From contig JAEUIW010000002.1 of the NCBI GenBank assembly GCA_016794925.1, positions 124,001 through 188,000 of the forward strand: a DNA stretch of 64,000 nt. The letters run 5' to 3'. Position numbers and translations under genes: made by a program. The stretch comes from Phycisphaerae bacterium. Its GTDB lineage: Bacteria > Planctomycetota > Phycisphaerae > Phycisphaerales > UBA1924. The notes beneath the pieces were generated by a model. It ran no database searches, was not told where the DNA came from, and saw nothing but the letters and a program-made list of their open reading frames with translations. Shown here piece by piece: positions 1 to 6,921 of this stretch; position 1 is the stretch's first letter; each line of letters starts with the position of its first letter.

Positions 1-156
1 CGACCCATCCCACTTGGGAAGCGTCATTACCTCGGTCCAATTGGTTCGGGCCGGACCGAAGTCCGCCGTGTACGTGACAACCTCCGCCTGCGCGCCGACC
101 GCCGCGGAGAGACCCGCGCCCAATGCGAGCGCGCGCGGCAACATCGCCGTGTTCAT
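1..156 (-). CDS. Secreted choice-of-anchor E domain protein, N-terminal part
   Basis: Only the first 52 residues lie in the window; the gene runs off the left edge. It starts MNTAMLPRALALGAG, with a hydrophobic signal peptide that probably ends at an AQA-type cleavage site. The following VTYTADFGPARTNWTEV and LPKWDGS match the opening strand of choice-of-anchor E domains, which in planctomycetes usually end in a PEP-CTERM-like sorting tail (not visible here). The ATG at 156 is preceded by a strong AAGGAGG five nucleotides away. A 10-bp GC hairpin lies in its leader. The substrate or partner is unknown; an exported surface role is inferred from the family. Confidence 0.72.
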   Translation of the reverse strand, partial: MNTAMLPRALALGAGLSAAVGAQAEVVTYTADFGPARTNWTEVMTLPKWDGS

Positions 157-202
157 TCCGACCTCCTTGTTCCCATCCGAGAGAGAGAAATCTGAGAGAG
201 CA

Positions 203-229
203 CCGCGGGCCCCGACCAAGGGCCCGCGG
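203..229 (-). promoter_or_regulatory. GC-rich stem-loop in leader of the choice-of-anchor E gene
   Basis: A perfect 10-bp inverted repeat (203-212 with 220-229) with a 7-nt loop lies 46 nt upstream of the start codon at 156. A pyrimidine-rich tract separates it from the ribosome site. There is no U-run straight after the stem in the sense direction, so it looks like a leader structure rather than an intrinsic terminator. The function is inferred. I see no convincing gene between 230 and 421. Confidence 0.45.
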
Positions 230-421
230 GATGGGCAAGTGCTAACTCAAACATACCCCCAAATCTCGATCCCGACCATGAATTCGCGGCAATGTCCGCC
301 CAAGTCACCGTCTCATAACATCGGAAACACCGTGTGTGAGGGGCGCGCGGCGTCGTGGCGTGCCAGTTCGCGATTGAAAACGCGGCGTGCGCCGTCCGTA
401 TTGCCGGAAACGACGCGTGCT

Positions 422-631
422 TCAGCTCCCAGACATGCTCCTTGTCCAAGCTGCTCCCTGCTCCCCGCCGCGCCCGATCAACTCCACCGCTTCGCGGAGA
501 AAGCCCTGGGCCTCGGTGTCATCCCGGTGCGCGGGGTCTTGCATCAGTTCCCGCAGACGTGCGAGCGCGGCACGGGCTTGGTCGGGGTGGTTGAGCTTGG
601 AGTGGGTCATGGCGGTGCAGGCGAGGGGTAG
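422..631 (-). pseudogene. Fragment of a Ser/Thr kinase C-terminal TPR tail (copy 1)
   Basis: This open frame reads LPLACTAMTHSKLNHPDQAR, then a LRELMQDPAHRDD and GFLREAVELIG segment. It resembles the last tetratricopeptide-like helices of planctomycete TPR/WD40 kinases. No kinase or upstream repeats precede it, so it is read as a detached 3' end. Bases 476-553 recur with modest divergence at 1363-1438 and about 2217-2293. The reading frame is kept in all three, which implies they derive from coding sequence. A short functional protein starting at the internal ATG (MTHSKLNHP) cannot be excluded. Confidence 0.5.
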
Positions 632-642
632 CGTAATCGACG

Positions 643-648
643 TACAGT
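643..648 (+). promoter_or_regulatory. -10-like TACAGT just before mntA (candidate leaderless start)
   Basis: TACAGT ends six nucleotides before the mntA ATG, and no Shine-Dalgarno is present. The spacing would put transcription initiation at or next to the start codon. The same arrangement recurs upstream of several other genes here (TACACT, TAGACT, TATTCT). No clear -35 is seen. Confidence 0.4.
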
Positions 649-654
649 TCACCC

Positions 655-960
655 ATGGATTCCACCCTCCCGATTCAGCTTCCAACGGCGCTGATTGCCG
701 CGTTCTGCCGCTCCAACGGCATCGCTCGCCTCTCCCTGTTCGGGAGCGTGTTGCGGGAGGATTTCGGACCCGAGAGCGACGTGGACGTGCTCGTGGAGTT
801 TCTGCCGGGCCGCACGCCGACCCTTTTTTCGATCGCCGAGATGGAGGCGAGCCTTTCGGAGCTCATCGGTCGTAAGGTCGACCTTCGCACACCCGCCGAA
901 CTGTCGAAGTACTTCCGCGATGAAGTCGTGGCGAGCGCGAGGCTGCTCCATGCCGCGTGA
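655..960 (+). CDS. mntA: MntA-type nucleotidyltransferase antitoxin
   Basis: A 101-residue minimal nucleotidyltransferase. The motif GSx10DxD is exact: G30-S31, then D42 and D44 in SDVDVLVEF; a third acidic residue is D76 in RKVDLRTP. In characterised MntA/HepT pairs this protein adds AMP groups to a tyrosine of the HEPN ribonuclease HepT and so neutralises it. The stop overlaps the start of the HEPN gene by 11 nt, so the two are co-translated. The pair sits between two copies of the kinase-tail fragment. There is no Shine-Dalgarno, but a TACAGT hexamer six nucleotides upstream suggests a leaderless message. Assignment to this family is firm; toxin neutralisation is inferred. Confidence 0.88.
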   Translation: MDSTLPIQLPTALIAAFCRSNGIARLSLFGSVLREDFGPESDVDVLVEFLPGRTPTLFSIAEMEASLSELIGRKVDLRTPAELSKYFRDEVVASARLLHAA

Positions 961-1318
961 CGAGGCGGCCGCGCTCCGGGAGGACCACGTTCGGCTGAGG
1001 CACATGCTCGAATCGGCGGAGCGCGCGATGAGAATCGCGGGCGGACTTTCCAGCGATGCATTGGCATCGGATGAGACGAAACTGCTCGCGGTGGTAAAGT
1101 CCATCGAGGTCGTCGGCGAAGCCTCGGCCAAGGTGAGCGAGTCAACCCGCGAGCGCCTCCCGGCAATCCCCTGGCGTGCGATTCGGCTCATGCGCAACCG
1201 CATGATCCACGGCTACGACACGATCGACACGGCTATCGTGCACCGCACGGTCGTGGAATACCTGCCGTCGCTGATACACAAACTCGGGCGTGCGCTGGCC
1301 TCGTGGCCTGCGGCCTGA
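950..1318 (+). CDS. hepT: HepT-type HEPN ribonuclease toxin (DUF86)
   Basis: A 122-residue all-helical HEPN protein. The active-site motif Rx4HxY is complete: R82, H87 and Y89 within MRNRMIHGYD. Arg and His form the RNase centre of HEPN toxins, and the Tyr is the residue AMPylated by MntA in studied systems. The start ATG at 950 lies inside the last codons of mntA, an 11-nt overlap giving antitoxin-first order. Length and motif match functional HepT, so the toxin looks intact. It is followed within 10 nt by kinase-tail fragment copy 2. The RNA target cannot be told from sequence. Confidence 0.88.
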   Translation: MPRDEAAALREDHVRLRHMLESAERAMRIAGGLSSDALASDETKLLAVVKSIEVVGEASAKVSESTRERLPAIPWRAIRLMRNRMIHGYDTIDTAIVHRTVVEYLPSLIHKLGRALASWPAA

Positions 1319-1323
1319 TCACA

Positions 1324-1438
1324 TCATGGCTTATCGGGATTTGCCAATATCCCGTCGCCCCCGATCAATCCCATCGCCTCGCGGAGAAAGCCCCGGGCCT
1401 CGGCGTCGTCCCGGTGCGCGGGGTCTTGCATGAGTTCC
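1324..1438 (-). pseudogene. Fragment of a Ser/Thr kinase C-terminal tail (copy 2)
   Basis: Reads ELMQDPAHRDDAEARGFLR followed by EAMGLIGGDGILANPDKP and a stop. It is the second copy of the tail fragment and closely parallels copy 1. Its 5' side ends abruptly near 1440, where a REP-like palindrome begins, so a mobile-element-associated junction cut the coding sequence. No start codon or ribosome site belongs to it. It is inert or a relic. Confidence 0.5.
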
Positions 1439-1445
1439 GTCGCTG

Positions 1446-1551
1446 GTGAGCCCCACGCACCAGAGTGGGACTTCGCATGTCTCACCATGGAGCCCCACGC
1501 GCAAGCGTGGGTTCCGGCATCCATCCCAGTGAGCCCACGCGCCAGCGTGGG
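1446..1551 (+). repeat. Three same-orientation REP-like palindromes upstream of the RAYT gene
   Basis: Copies lie at 1446-1469 (degenerate), 1490-1511 and 1529-1551. The core is GAGCCCCACGC-GCAA-GCGTGGG: a 7-bp stem closed by a GNRA-type GCAA tetraloop, preceded by a conserved GTGAG/GAG foot. A conserved 5' tetranucleotide foot plus an imperfect hairpin is the usual substrate of REP-associated tyrosine transposases. Reading the region in the transposase frame gives no stop codon, so a longer protein is formally possible. Confidence 0.75.
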
Positions 1552-1573
1552 TGCCTTGGTAGTCTTCCCCACC

Positions 1574-2047
1574 ATGCCCTGCCTCGCGTACTTCGTCACG
1601 TGGCACACCTACGGCACATGGCTCCACGGTGATTCCCAAGGCTCCGTGGACCTCGAACACAACCGCTTCGGCACACCCTTCGTGCCGCCCGACCCCGTGC
1701 GTGTCGAGCACGCCGCACGCCGGATGAAACAGGAGCCCTTCGTTCTCACGCCCGCCATGCGTGACCTCGTTGACAAGGCCATCCGTGACCACGCCGGCCA
1801 TCGCTCCTGGCGCGTACTGGCCCTGAACGTGCGCTCCAACCACGTCCACCTCGGCGTTGACCACTTCGGGAACTATTCTCCGGAGCAGGTGATGCAGCAG
1901 TGCAAGGCCTGGGGTACGCGTCGCCTCATCGCGGCCGGGCACGCGACCAGCACCACCCGCGTCTGGACCGACCACGGCAGCACGCGCTACATCAACACAC
2001 CGGAATCCCTGGCGAAGATGATGGACTACATCCTGAACCAGCAGTGA
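1574..2047 (+). CDS. REP-associated tyrosine transposase (IS200-like Y1, RAYT)
   Basis: A 157-residue Y1 HUH nuclease. It opens FVTWHTYGTWLHGD, the typical first block of the YGTWLHGD branch of REP-associated transposases. The HUH pair is H90-V-H92 in VRSNHVHLGV, WTDHGSTRY follows at about 131-139, and the catalytic tyrosine is Y152 in MMDYILNQQ. The C-terminus is a little short for the family. Start at 1574 chosen because similarity begins at MPCLAYFV, although the frame is open further upstream through three REP copies. REP palindromes flank it on both sides, as expected of a RAYT that processes its own REPs. Activity is unproven, but all catalytic residues are present. Confidence 0.88.
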   Translation: MPCLAYFVTWHTYGTWLHGDSQGSVDLEHNRFGTPFVPPDPVRVEHAARRMKQEPFVLTPAMRDLVDKAIRDHAGHRSWRVLALNVRSNHVHLGVDHFGNYSPEQVMQQCKAWGTRRLIAAGHATSTTRVWTDHGSTRYINTPESLAKMMDYILNQQ

Positions 2048-2118
2048 ACGTCGTTCCTCTGAGCAAAGATCCCACCCACCTCTCTGAGAGCGAGTCCACG
2101 CGCCTGTCCGGGCTGATA

Positions 2119-2188
2119 GTGAGCCCACGCGCAAGCGTGGGTGGTTTCACGCCTCTCACCCAATCCCACGCTTGCGCGTGGGGCTCAC
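2119..2188. repeat. Inverted REP pair (BIME-like) downstream of the RAYT
   Basis: A forward copy at 2119-2141 and a reverse copy at 2165-2188 are separated by 23 nt. Each can form its own CCCACGC-GCAA-GCGTGGG hairpin, and together they form one long stem of over 20 bp with a single-base bulge. The head-to-head layout equals a bacterial interspersed mosaic element. It also lies 8 nt beyond the stop of the small ORF on the other strand and could act there as an mRNA 3' structure. Confidence 0.78.
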
Positions 2189-2195
2189 TCACCCT

Positions 2196-2342
2196 TCATT
2201 TTTCATCGTTCCCTTCGATCAACTCCTCCGCCTCGCGAAGAAAGCCCCGGGCCTCGGAATCGTGGTGACAGTCGTGAGTAAACACGAGTTCGCGGAAGCG
2301 GGGCCGCTCAAAGAACATCATCACATTGGTCGGCGTCGGCAT
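2196..2342 (-). CDS. 48-residue small protein carrying a kinase-tail motif (copy 3)
   Basis: The reading frame starts MPTPTNVMMFFERPRF and ends in DSEARGFLREAEELIEG. The second half is the third copy of the kinase-tail motif. It begins 13 nt after the stop of the WD40 kinase on the same strand. An AGGAGG overlapping that kinase stop codon sits nine nucleotides before the ATG. It could therefore be translated from the kinase transcript, unlike copies 1 and 2, which have no start signals. Whether it is a real micro-protein or a relic whose frame survived by chance is open. A REP pair follows its stop. Confidence 0.4.
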   Translation of the reverse strand: MPTPTNVMMFFERPRFRELVFTHDCHHDSEARGFLREAEELIEGNDEK

Positions 2343-2355
2343 CCACGCATGCCTC

Positions 2356-5300
2356 CTACCGCGCAGCACGGTCTCTGACGCGGCGTGAAGAGAGCACGGC
2401 GTGCGAATCGTCTGACTTGAGAATCAGTAGCGACTCATCGGAGTTCGCGAATACGGGCCGGACCGCATCGTTCAGACCGTCGTGCGGCAGCCAGTATGGC
2501 AAGTTGAGCAAGCGCCTGCCGTCGCGTGCGTCCCACACGTCGATGCCCCCGGGCTCGCCGTCGCGACACGTGAGCAACCGGGAGCCGTCGGGCGTGAATG
2601 CGAGGGCGTCCATCGACACGCCGGGATTCTCGGCCCTCCAGAGCAGCTTCCCGTCCGCTGAGGCGAGCACAAACGCGGTTCCGCCGCGCATCACCCCATC
2701 CCCAAACGTCACGCCAGCGATGAAACGGCCGTCGCGAGAAAAGGTCACCGAACCCATGCGCCCGGCCCCGCCGTCCAGCGCGGCGGACCACGACCGAGCG
2801 CCGTCCGAGGTTCGCCATAGGCACACCTCCGAACCGTGTGCGGTCGGTCGCGCCCCGATGACCCATACGCCTTCACTGCTGAAGGCCGAAACCGCCCAAC
2901 CCGTGCCCGACGCGGGAAGCAATTCGGCGATCAACCGCCCGGTCGGACCATCGAACATCGTAAGGGAGCCCGATTCATGCGCCGCGACGATACGGTCGAG
3001 CGCCGGCGTGATTTGGAACTTGCAGTTTACCGGGGCTTCGATCACCGACAGCTCGCTCGGATCCCGCCGCCCGATCACCCACGAGATGAGGTCGTACCGA
3101 CCATCGTGCGGCGCTCCGCCCACGCCGCCCATCCCAAAGCACGAACTGCGGATCACGATCGCTCGCGAACCGTCCGAGGACGTCCGAAGATGCCGCAACT
3201 CAGGTCGCTCGCCAACAAGCGTTAGGTCACGACGATCGAACTCCTCGCCGCTCGCAACGTCGAGCGTGCGCAGCACGTAGCCCGACTGGAAGATCAACGT
3301 CCGACCGTCCGGCGTCAGGGCCGCCATGGAGAGCCATTTTTCCGGTACACTCAAGAGGGAACGATCGCTCGCTCGATCCACGACGCGGGGTATTGGGTCT
3401 TCGCCGTTGAACACTTCCTTGTTGTAACCCAGCACCAACCGTGCGTCGGGGCCCTCCGAGGCGGCGATCACGCTCGTGTTGACCGGCATGTCGACTCGCC
3501 CGGGTGCTCGCGCCATGTCCCAGATGCGAGCCCGGCCATCGTAAGAAGTTGTGACCAGTCGGGTGCCGTCGGGGGAGATCGCGCGGAGCTCGCGACCGCT
3601 GAGCGCCTCGCCACTCACCGTTTCGCCGGGCAGCTTGTACCTGAGCTTGCCCGAGGCGCGATCCCACACGTAGCTCGCGCCCTGGCTGTCGGTTGTAACG
3701 AGCGTTGTTGCATCCGGCGAGAACAACGCTTGATTCACCAAGTCGCCGTGCGTGAATCGCTGCAGTTCACGGGCCTGGGAAGCGTCCAGGATCCGAACAG
3801 CCCTCGATCCTGTTAGCGTCGTCGCGACCAGCCGCCCATCCCCGCTGTAGCGCGCGCAGCAGGTGAAGGGCCCATGGACGCGAGACTCATCGGGATCGAT
3901 GGTCCGAGCGATCGGCGCCCCCGTCCGAGCGTCCCATATCGCGGCTCCGCCATCCACCCGCACGGATATCACCCGCGAAGAGTCGGGGCTGAATTGCGCA
4001 TCGCCGGCATAGGCGCGATCGATGCTCATGAGACACGCACCGGATCTCGTGCTGAACACTCGCGTTGGTTGAGCAAAATCATTGATCAGAAGGAACTCCC
4101 CATCCGGACTGAACCGAGCCGCGCTGGGTGAGCTGGCGACAGAGCCGGCGAGCACGATGCGGGGAGCATTGCCATGCACCGGCAGGATCACGCCTGCGTC
4201 GCTCGTTGAAAGAACGACCAGTTGGGATCGATCAGGACTGAGCTCGACGTCGGCAAACCGAGTCCCGGGGAGGATGACACGGTGAACCTCCGCCCCGGTA
4301 GTTGCGTCCCAGAATTGCACGACGCCGGTCAGACCATCAACCGTTGACCTTCGATCAGCGCCACGGTCCAGACTCAGAGTCTCGATTCGGGATCCGTCCG
4401 GCGAGAATTGGGCCCATTCCAGCGAACCCGAAACTCGCACGCGCGCCAACTCCTGCCCGCTTCGTGCGTCGCACACGCCCGCCGCGCCGTTCGCGCCTCG
4501 CCACACCACACGCATTCCATCCGGGCTGAACTGCGCGCTCAGGCACGACCGGTCGCATTCCAGCACGACGAGCGCATCATCCAAGCGCGTATCCAGCACC
4601 CGCCACTCCCATCCCCGCAGTTCCTCTGGGCATTCGTCGAGCAGGGCGCGACAGGCCGCCGGTTCCCCAGCATCGAGCGCCGTCGCCGCGGCACCGATGC
4701 TCGCGCGGTACGCCTGACGCTGAGCCTGCTCCACTTGCGCGGCGAGTTTCCGATTCGTTACCTGAAGTTCTCTTTCGTTCAATTTGTTCATCCCGGCCTG
4801 CGCCACGCCGTTGTGAATGAGCATGCCGAGCAGGTAACCCTCTGCGCCCGGCCCCTCGGCCGTGACGCCCACAATCGACCGGCGGCCGGAGTCATCGGTC
4901 CCTTCGTGCACGGTCACCGTGCCGCCCGCCGAGTTGGTGATCTTGATCTGTCTACCGTGGTCCTGGGTTGCCGGAGTTCGCTCCACAGCGTTCCCGCCCG
5001 ACGCGTCGCGCGGCGCGCTGATCCACAGTCCATCATCCCAGGACATCGCGTTCATCATGCTGATGTAGCCATCCTTGGCTTGGTCGATCAGTGCGCGAAG
5101 CTGGACATTGGCGGCCTCGACGGCGGCGGTCTGATCGTGCATCTTCGTCGTCGCATCTTCGATGAGAATGGCGAGCGCCCGCATCGCGAACTCGGGATCG
5201 ATGACTGGCTGAGGCCGCTCGAGCGCGCGCGCCGCGTCATCGACGTGCCCTTCGAGGATCCGCACGCCACGACCGCCTTCGCCCCCCATCGCACGCAGGA

Positions 5301-6921
5301 CGGTGAACTCGCGTCCATCGGCCAGCGTGTAGAAATTCTCGATGCCCGCGGGCTGAGCGATGCTGAGGGAGTCCGCGAGTTGCGTCAGCGATGCGATGAC
5401 ACCCTCGTTCTGCTGCCTCAGAGACGCGTTCGCCGACTGCGCGTGGCGCCATTGCCAAGTGGTCCCTGCCAGTCCCACCAGCACTGCCCCCGTCACCGCG
5501 GCCACGACCAATACCCTCCCCCGATTCCTCCTCACAAACTTCCGCACCCGGTACCCCACGCCCGCCGGCGCCGCCACCACCGCCTCGCCGCCCAGGTGCC
5601 GCCGCACGTCCTCGGCCAACTGGCTCGGGCTCTCGTACCGGCGGGCCCGGTCCTTATCGAGGGCCTTCATCACGATCCAGTCGAGTTCGCCTTTGAGGGC
5701 GCGGGCATCCACCATGGGTTCAGCGTGCTTTCCAGTGCGCCCCCCAGTGAGCCCCACGCGCAAGCGTGGGTGGGTGGCGCCATCAGGCGTGGGCGCGCCT
5801 GGGGATGAGGGATCAAGGCCCACGCTTGCGCGTGGGGCTCCAACGTGTCCAACATGTCCAGCCTGTGCGCGCTCACTCGGGCGTGGGGTTCCAAGGAGTT
5901 GCGTCACCCGCACGCTAGGCGCCGGGGGCTCCTCCTCCTTGATAATCCTTTGCATCTCGGCAAACGCCGCCGACCTCAACCTCTTGGCATCGAACGGCGT
6001 CGCACCCGTGAGCAGTTCGTACAGGAGCACGCCCAGCGCGTACACATCCGTCCTGGTGTCGATGTCCGGCGACCCCTCCGCCTGCTCCGGGCTCATGTAC
6101 TCCGGCGTCCCGATCAACTGCCGGTGCTCCGTAAACAGCGTCTTGTCCGTCAGGCTCGCTCCCGTCGCCTTGGCGATCCCGAAGTCGATCACCTTCGCGA
6201 ACGGCCTCCCATCCGTCATGCTCACCAGCACGTTCCCCGGCTTGAGGTCGCGGTGGATGATCCCCTTGGTGTGCGCGTGCTGCACCGCCGCGCAGACCTG
6301 CGAGAACAAGTCCAGGCGATTGCGGACGGCGAGCGTGTGGGCATCGGCGAACCTCGTGATCGCGTCGCCCTTCACGTACTCCATCACGAAGTACGGCCTT
6401 CCCGAATCCGTCGCCCCCGCATCCAGCACCCGCGCGATGTTGGGGTGATCCATCATCGCCAGGGCCTGCCGCTCGGCCTCGAACCGCGCGATCACCTGCC
6501 TGGTGTCCATCCCCAGTTTGATGATCTTGAGCGCCACCTTGCGCCGCACGGGCACACTCTGCTCCGCCAGGAACACCGACCCGAACCCGCCCTCGCCGAT
6601 CAGTTGCAGCAACTTGTACGGGCCGATCTTCGTGCCCGGGCCCTCGAGAATCGGGGCGCTCGCCAACGCGCTCAACGTCGTGCTCGCGCTCGCTCCCGCC
6701 GCCCCCATCCCCCCCACCGCAGCCGCGCCATGGCCTCCGCCCGTCGGCGAACCCAGGAACGCCGGCTGGCCCTCCAACGCCGCGAGCAGCGTCTCGACCT
6801 GCGCGCGCAGCGCGGCGTCGCCCGCGCACTCCCGCGTCAGCATCGCGCCGCGTTCGCCCGGCTCCACTTCCACCGCCCGATCGAACAGACGCTTCACCAG
6901 TTTGGGATCGTGCGCCGTCAT
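2356..6921 (-). CDS. Membrane Ser/Thr protein kinase with WD40 repeats
   Basis: 1521 residues. Gly-rich loop GEGGFGSVF at 109-117, ATP lysine K132, catalytic HRDLKPGN at 223-230, DFG at 246-248 and GTPEYMSPEQA near 271. A transmembrane helix (about 470-488) anchors it, and the rest is a linker plus WD40-type repeats with many FSPDG motifs, so the sensor part is probably extracytoplasmic. Start ATG at 6921 overlaps the sigma factor stop by four bases (ATGA), showing co-translation with a TIGR02999 ECF sigma factor, a standard planctomycete pairing. Oddity: residues about 360-395, in the loop before GELDWIVMKAL, are encoded by an inverted REP pair. A longer reading to 7314 is only the sigma gene in another frame. 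Confidence 0.92.
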   Translation of the reverse strand: MTAHDPKLVKRLFDRAVEVEPGERGAMLTRECAGDAALRAQVETLLAALEGQPAFLGSPTGGGHGAAAVGGMGAAGASASTTLSALASAPILEGPGTKIGPYKLLQLIGEGGFGSVFLAEQSVPVRRKVALKIIKLGMDTRQVIARFEAERQALAMMDHPNIARVLDAGATDSGRPYFVMEYVKGDAITRFADAHTLAVRNRLDLFSQVCAAVQHAHTKGIIHRDLKPGNVLVSMTDGRPFAKVIDFGIAKATGASLTDKTLFTEHRQLIGTPEYMSPEQAEGSPDIDTRTDVYALGVLLYELLTGATPFDAKRLRSAAFAEMQRIIKEEEPPAPSVRVTQLLGTPRPSERAQAGHVGHVGAPRASVGLDPSSPGAPTPDGATHPRLRVGLTGGRTGKHAEPMVDARALKGELDWIVMKALDKDRARRYESPSQLAEDVRRHLGGEAVVAAPAGVGYRVRKFVRRNRGRVLVVAAVTGAVLVGLAGTTWQWRHAQSANASLRQQNEGVIASLTQLADSLSIAQPAGIENFYTLADGREFTVLRAMGGEGGRGVRILEGHVDDAARALERPQPVIDPEFAMRALAILIEDATTKMHDQTAAVEAANVQLRALIDQAKDGYISMMNAMSWDDGLWISAPRDASGGNAVERTPATQDHGRQIKITNSAGGTVTVHEGTDDSGRRSIVGVTAEGPGAEGYLLGMLIHNGVAQAGMNKLNERELQVTNRKLAAQVEQAQRQAYRASIGAAATALDAGEPAACRALLDECPEELRGWEWRVLDTRLDDALVVLECDRSCLSAQFSPDGMRVVWRGANGAAGVCDARSGQELARVRVSGSLEWAQFSPDGSRIETLSLDRGADRRSTVDGLTGVVQFWDATTGAEVHRVILPGTRFADVELSPDRSQLVVLSTSDAGVILPVHGNAPRIVLAGSVASSPSAARFSPDGEFLLINDFAQPTRVFSTRSGACLMSIDRAYAGDAQFSPDSSRVISVRVDGGAAIWDARTGAPIARTIDPDESRVHGPFTCCARYSGDGRLVATTLTGSRAVRILDASQARELQRFTHGDLVNQALFSPDATTLVTTDSQGASYVWDRASGKLRYKLPGETVSGEALSGRELRAISPDGTRLVTTSYDGRARIWDMARAPGRVDMPVNTSVIAASEGPDARLVLGYNKEVFNGEDPIPRVVDRASDRSLLSVPEKWLSMAALTPDGRTLIFQSGYVLRTLDVASGEEFDRRDLTLVGERPELRHLRTSSDGSRAIVIRSSCFGMGGVGGAPHDGRYDLISWVIGRRDPSELSVIEAPVNCKFQITPALDRIVAAHESGSLTMFDGPTGRLIAELLPASGTGWAVSAFSSEGVWVIGARPTAHGSEVCLWRTSDGARSWSAALDGGAGRMGSVTFSRDGRFIAGVTFGDGVMRGGTAFVLASADGKLLWRAENPGVSMDALAFTPDGSRLLTCRDGEPGGIDVWDARDGRRLLNLPYWLPHDGLNDAVRPVFANSDESLLILKSDDSHAVLSSRRVRDRAAR
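5747..5840. repeat. Inverted REP pair inside the kinase coding sequence
   Basis: Forward copy 5747-5770 and reverse copy 5819-5840 show the same GCCCCACGC-GCAA-GCGTGGG core as the intergenic copies near the RAYT, in the same head-to-head order. On the minus strand the copies encode GAPRASVGLD and THPRLRVGLTGG, in frame with the kinase. The site falls in a loop that varies in length between related kinases, which explains why it is tolerated. Confidence 0.85.

Noticed and set aside
1446..2188. CRISPR-like array
   Set aside because: Repeats are palindromic REPs with mixed orientation, irregular spacing and a RAYT between them; no unique equal-length spacers or cas genes.
4408..5808. Long plus-strand ORF opposite the kinase (466 aa), and similar long antisense ORFs opposite resB, gcvP, tsaD/ctpA and the M28 gene
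   Set aside because: Frames are open because of GC-rich third positions; products are Arg/Pro/Ala/His-rich with no motifs, and the opposite strand carries clear conserved proteins.
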